A stretch of 7,511 nucleotides of DNA from a bacterium (GTDB taxonomy: Bacteria > Pseudomonadota > Alphaproteobacteria > Caulobacterales > Hyphomonadaceae). Under the pieces are notes generated by a model. That model saw nothing but the letters and a program-made list of their open reading frames with translations, did not search any database and was not told the DNA's origin. Made by a program: the position numbers and the translations under genes. Positions 4,696-7,511 of this stretch are shown piece after piece. The number at the start of each line of letters is the position of its first letter. Within the stretch, counting starts at the first letter, position 1. The stretch is from positions 1 through 7,511 of the forward strand of contig JAVBYB010000132.1 in assembly GCA_030824255.1 (NCBI GenBank), in the 5' to 3' direction.

Positions 4696-7511
4696 ATGCC
4701 GGTCAACCGCCCGATCGACGCCTCAAGCCATGTCTACCTGATCGATGCGTCGGGGTTCATTTTTCGCGCCTATCACGCCCTGCCCCAGCTGACGCGCAAG
4801 TCGGATGGGCTGCCCGTGGGCGCCATCTCCGGCTTCTGCAACATGCTGTGGAAAGTGCTTGAGGACCTGAAGGCGGGCGATCAGCCGACACACTTCGCCT
4901 GCATTTTCGATGCGGGCCAGCACACTTTCCGCAATGACCTCTATGACCAGTACAAGGCGCACCGCCCCGATCCGCCGGAAGACCTGATCCCGCAATTTCC
5001 GCTGGTGCGGCGCGCGGCGATGGCGTTCGGCCAGCCTGCGCTGGAGATGAAGGGTTTCGAGGCGGACGACCTGATCGCCACCTATGCGCGCCAGGCGGCC
5101 GCGAAGGGCGCACGTGTGTCCATCGTCTCGGCGGACAAGGACCTCATGCAGCTGATCGATGATCGCATCTGCATGCTCGACACGGTAAAGGATCGCAGGA
5201 TCTGTGCGCCGGAAGTGTTCGAGAAATTCGGCGTGACGCCTGACAAGGTGATCGACGTTCAGGCGCTGTGCGGCGACAGCGTGGACAATGTGCCGGGCGT
5301 GCCGGGCATCGGCATCAAGACGGCCGCGCTGCTGATCCAGGAATATGGCGACCTTGAAACGCTGCTGTCCCGCGCCGGCGAAATCAAGCAGAACAAGCGG
5401 CGCGAGTCGCTGATCGAACACGCCGACAAGGCGCGTATCTCGAAAGTGCTGGTGACGCTGAAGGACGACGTGCCGCTGGACGTGCCGCTGGAAGAGCTCG
5501 GCGTCTCCGATCCGGACCCGGGCGTACTGCTCGCCTTCCTGCAGGAAATGGAATTCCGCACCCTGACCACGCGCGTGGCGCAAACGCTGGGCGTCGAAGG
5601 CGCGCCGCCGGCATCGTCCTCCGCTGGCGGACAGGCGCTTGCCAGGGCAGTCGCGGCCTCGGGCGGCGGGGCGAGGCCTGCAACGCCCGCCGCGAACGGC
5701 TCGCCCGGGGAAAGCTTCGAGCCCGTCGCGCCAGACGTTCACCCCTTCGATCTCGACGCCTATGAAACCGTCACCACCACCGAGCGCCTGATCTGGTGGA
5801 TCATCGAAGCGAAGCATCAGGGCTTTGTCGCGGTCGACACGGAAACCGACGGTCTCGATCCGATGGCGGCAGCCCTGGTCGGCGTCTCGCTGGCGCTGCG
5901 GCCCGGCCTTGCCTGCTACATCCCGCTCGGCCACGGCGCGAACAAGACCGACCTCCTGTCTGAAGACGCGCCGGTCCAGATCGAGATGGGCCAGGCCATC
6001 GAACTGCTGAAGCCCCTGCTGGAGGACCCGTCCGTCCTCAAGATCGGCCAGAACATCAAGTACGACATCTCGATCTTCGCGGGACATGGCATCGCCGTCG
6101 GCCCGATCGACGACACCATGCTGCTGTCCTTCGTGCTCGAAGCGGGCAAGCACAACCACGGCATGGACGAGCTGTCCGAACTGTTCCTCGGCCACACGCC
6201 CGTCCCGATCAAGGAACTGATAGGTTCGGGCAAGTCACAGATCACCTTTGACCAGACGCCGGTCGCCAAGGCCACGCGCTATGCCGCCGAAGACGCCGAC
6301 GTCACGCTGCGCCTGTGGGAGCGGCTGAAGCCGCGCCTGTCCAGCGAAGGTGTCGCAACCGTTTATGAAACGATGGATCGGCCGCTGATCCCGGTGGTCT
6401 CCGACATGGAGCGCGCAGGTATCCTGGTCGATCGCGATCGCCTGTCGAAACTGTCCGGGGAGTTTGCCCAGCGCATGGCTGGCCTTGAAGATGAGGCGCA
6501 CAAGCTCGCCGGTCGCTCCTTCAATCTCGGTAGCCCGAAGCAGGTCGGCGAAATCCTGTTCGATGAGATGGGCCTTGCCGACGTGGTCGGCGCCAAAAAA
6601 ACCAAGACCGGCGCATGGGCCACGGGCGCGGATGCGCTCGAAGACCTCGCCGCTTATGGGCATGAGCTGCCCAAGGTCATGCTCGACTGGCGCATGCTCT
6701 CCAAACTGCGCTCCACTTACACCGAGACGCTGAGCGAGGCGATCAACAGGCGCACGGGTCGCGTTCACACATCGTATTCGCTCGCAGGCGCGCAGACCGG
6801 CCGTCTCGCTTCCACCGATCCCAACCTGCAGAACATCCCGATCCGCACGGAAGAAGGGCGCAAGATCCGCGAAGCCTTCATCGCAGCGCCAGGCAATGTT
6901 CTCGTTTCGGCTGACTATTCGCAGATCGAGCTGCGACTGCTGGCGCACGTTGCGGATATTCCCTCGCTCCGTCAGGCTTTCCATGACGGCATCGACATTC
7001 ATGCGCTGACGGCGAGCGAGATGTTCGGCGTGCCGGTGAAGGGCATGGACCCGATGATCCGCCGCAAGGCGAAGGCCATCAATTTCGGCATCATCTATGG
7101 CATCTCGGGCTTCGGCCTGGCGCGCCAGCTCTCGATCCCGCGCGAGGAAGCAGGCGCCTACATCAAGCAGTACTTCCAGAAATTCCCCGGCATCCAGGAC
7201 TATATGGAGCACTATCGCGCCTTCGGCCGCGAGCATGGCTATGTCGAGACGATCTTCGGCCGGAAAATCTGGCTACCGCAGATCAAGTCGCCCAACGGCG
7301 CCGAACGCTCCTTCGGCGAACGACAGGCGATCAACGCGCCGCTGCAGGGCTCGGCCGCCGACATTATCAAGCGCGCCATGATCCGCATGCCGAAAGCGCT
7401 GAAGGACGCCGGCCTCAACGCGACCATGCTGCTGCAGGTGCACGACGAACTCGTCTTCGAGGCGCCGGAGAAAGAGGCGAAGAAGCTGGCTGAAGTCGCC
7501 GCGAAGACAAT
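4696..7511 (+). CDS. polA: DNA polymerase I (3' end outside the window)
   Basis: The ATG at 4696 has an AGGAG ribosome-binding site seven bases upstream. The frame is open to the window end (938 codons); only a few dozen C-terminal residues should be missing, as E. coli PolA has 928. This enzyme fills gaps and removes Okazaki primers in replication and repair. The N-terminal 5'-3' nuclease (about 10-295) shows LIDASGFIFRAYHALP (Asp17), FDAG (Asp72), EADD (122-125), SADKD (145-149) and the helix-hairpin-helix stretch GDSVDNVPGVPGIGIKTA (193-210). A Ala/Gly/Pro-rich linker covers about 303-345. The proofreading 3'-5' exonuclease keeps its residues: DTE (Asp381, Glu383), KYD (Asp457) and YAAED (Tyr529, Asp533). 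The polymerase domain has motif A DYSQIE (Asp740), motif B RRKAKAINFGIIYG (Arg789, Lys793, Phe797, Tyr801) and motif C QVHDE (His916, Asp917, Glu918). All three activities look intact. It diverges from the DUF465 operon. Confidence 0.98.
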   Translation, partial: MPVNRPIDASSHVYLIDASGFIFRAYHALPQLTRKSDGLPVGAISGFCNMLWKVLEDLKAGDQPTHFACIFDAGQHTFRNDLYDQYKAHRPDPPEDLIPQFPLVRRAAMAFGQPALEMKGFEADDLIATYARQAAAKGARVSIVSADKDLMQLIDDRICMLDTVKDRRICAPEVFEKFGVTPDKVIDVQALCGDSVDNVPGVPGIGIKTAALLIQEYGDLETLLSRAGEIKQNKRRESLIEHADKARISKVLVTLKDDVPLDVPLEELGVSDPDPGVLLAFLQEMEFRTLTTRVAQTLGVEGAPPASSSAGGQALARAVAASGGGARPATPAANGSPGESFEPVAPDVHPFDLDAYETVTTTERLIWWIIEAKHQGFVAVDTETDGLDPMAAALVGVSLALRPGLACYIPLGHGANKTDLLSEDAPVQIEMGQAIELLKPLLEDPSVLKIGQNIKYDISIFAGHGIAVGPIDDTMLLSFVLEAGKHNHGMDELSELFLGHTPVPIKELIGSGKSQITFDQTPVAKATRYAAEDADVTLRLWERLKPRLSSEGVATVYETMDRPLIPVVSDMERAGILVDRDRLSKLSGEFAQRMAGLEDEAHKLAGRSFNLGSPKQVGEILFDEMGLADVVGAKKTKTGAWATGADALEDLAAYGHELPKVMLDWRMLSKLRSTYTETLSEAINRRTGRVHTSYSLAGAQTGRLASTDPNLQNIPIRTEEGRKIREAFIAAPGNVLVSADYSQIELRLLAHVADIPSLRQAFHDGIDIHALTASEMFGVPVKGMDPMIRRKAKAINFGIIYGISGFGLARQLSIPREEAGAYIKQYFQKFPGIQDYMEHYRAFGREHGYVETIFGRKIWLPQIKSPNGAERSFGERQAINAPLQGSAADIIKRAMIRMPKALKDAGLNATMLLQVHDELVFEAPEKEAKKLAEVAAKT

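Noticed and set aside
4723..6195. Long open frame (490 codons) on the minus strand opposite polA
   Set aside because: Antisense to the clear polA reading frame, low-complexity Arg/Asp/His-rich composition, no recognisable domain.
6235..7236. Open frame of 333 codons on the minus strand opposite the polymerase domain of polA
   Set aside because: Same reason: the plus-strand frame carries polymerase motifs A and B over this stretch, so this is a shadow.

Overview
The window is 7.5 kb of GC-rich bacterial chromosome carrying ordinary housekeeping and signalling genes. It most likely comes from an alphaproteobacterium of the Caulobacterales/Hyphomonadaceae type. Four things suggest this: the style of the hybrid histidine kinase, the DUF465-type small protein, the TFIIB-type zinc-ribbon protein with its FDF tail, and the strong concentration of GANTC sites (the CcrM methylation motif) in the gaps between genes. 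The lineage is an inference. No mobile element, CRISPR array, tRNA or rRNA was seen.

Layout. The left 60% is read on the minus strand. In transcription order (right to left) it holds a small DUF465/YdcH-like protein (4140-4373), a TFIIB-type zinc-ribbon-like protein joined to it by an ATGA stop/start overlap (3868-4143), a TerC/Alx-family membrane protein (2713-3768), a membrane-bound PAS hybrid histidine kinase (433-2592), and the first 73 codons of an exported protein that may be an HtrA/DegP-type protease (1-221). The right 40% is read on the plus strand and is polA, DNA polymerase I, which starts at 4696 and runs off the end with only its last few dozen codons missing. polA and the DUF465 operon diverge from a 322-bp gap.

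The most interesting element is in the 99-nt leader between the zinc-ribbon gene and terC. The terC-direction transcript can form a perfect 10-bp stem. Eight bases of that stem's loop pair perfectly with a segment further downstream, giving an H-type pseudoknot. A weaker hairpin then covers part of the ribosome-binding region of terC. This looks like a cis-regulatory RNA and may be an example of the computationally described 'terC' RNA motif, whose ligand, as far as I know, has not been established. Other points of note are the roughly ninefold enrichment of GANTC sites in non-coding DNA, a long hairpin with two symmetric GANTC sites upstream of polA, several further dyads in the same gap, a zinc ribbon that has lost three of its four expected metal ligands, and a 7+4+7 direct repeat upstream of the histidine kinase.

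How the genes work together. The DUF465, zinc-ribbon and terC genes are probably co-transcribed, with terC under extra control from its own leader. TerC-family proteins act in metal (mainly manganese) export or metalation of exported proteins, so an envelope or metal homeostasis theme is reasonable but unproven. The kinase has no Hpt domain or output regulator beside it, so its partners lie elsewhere.
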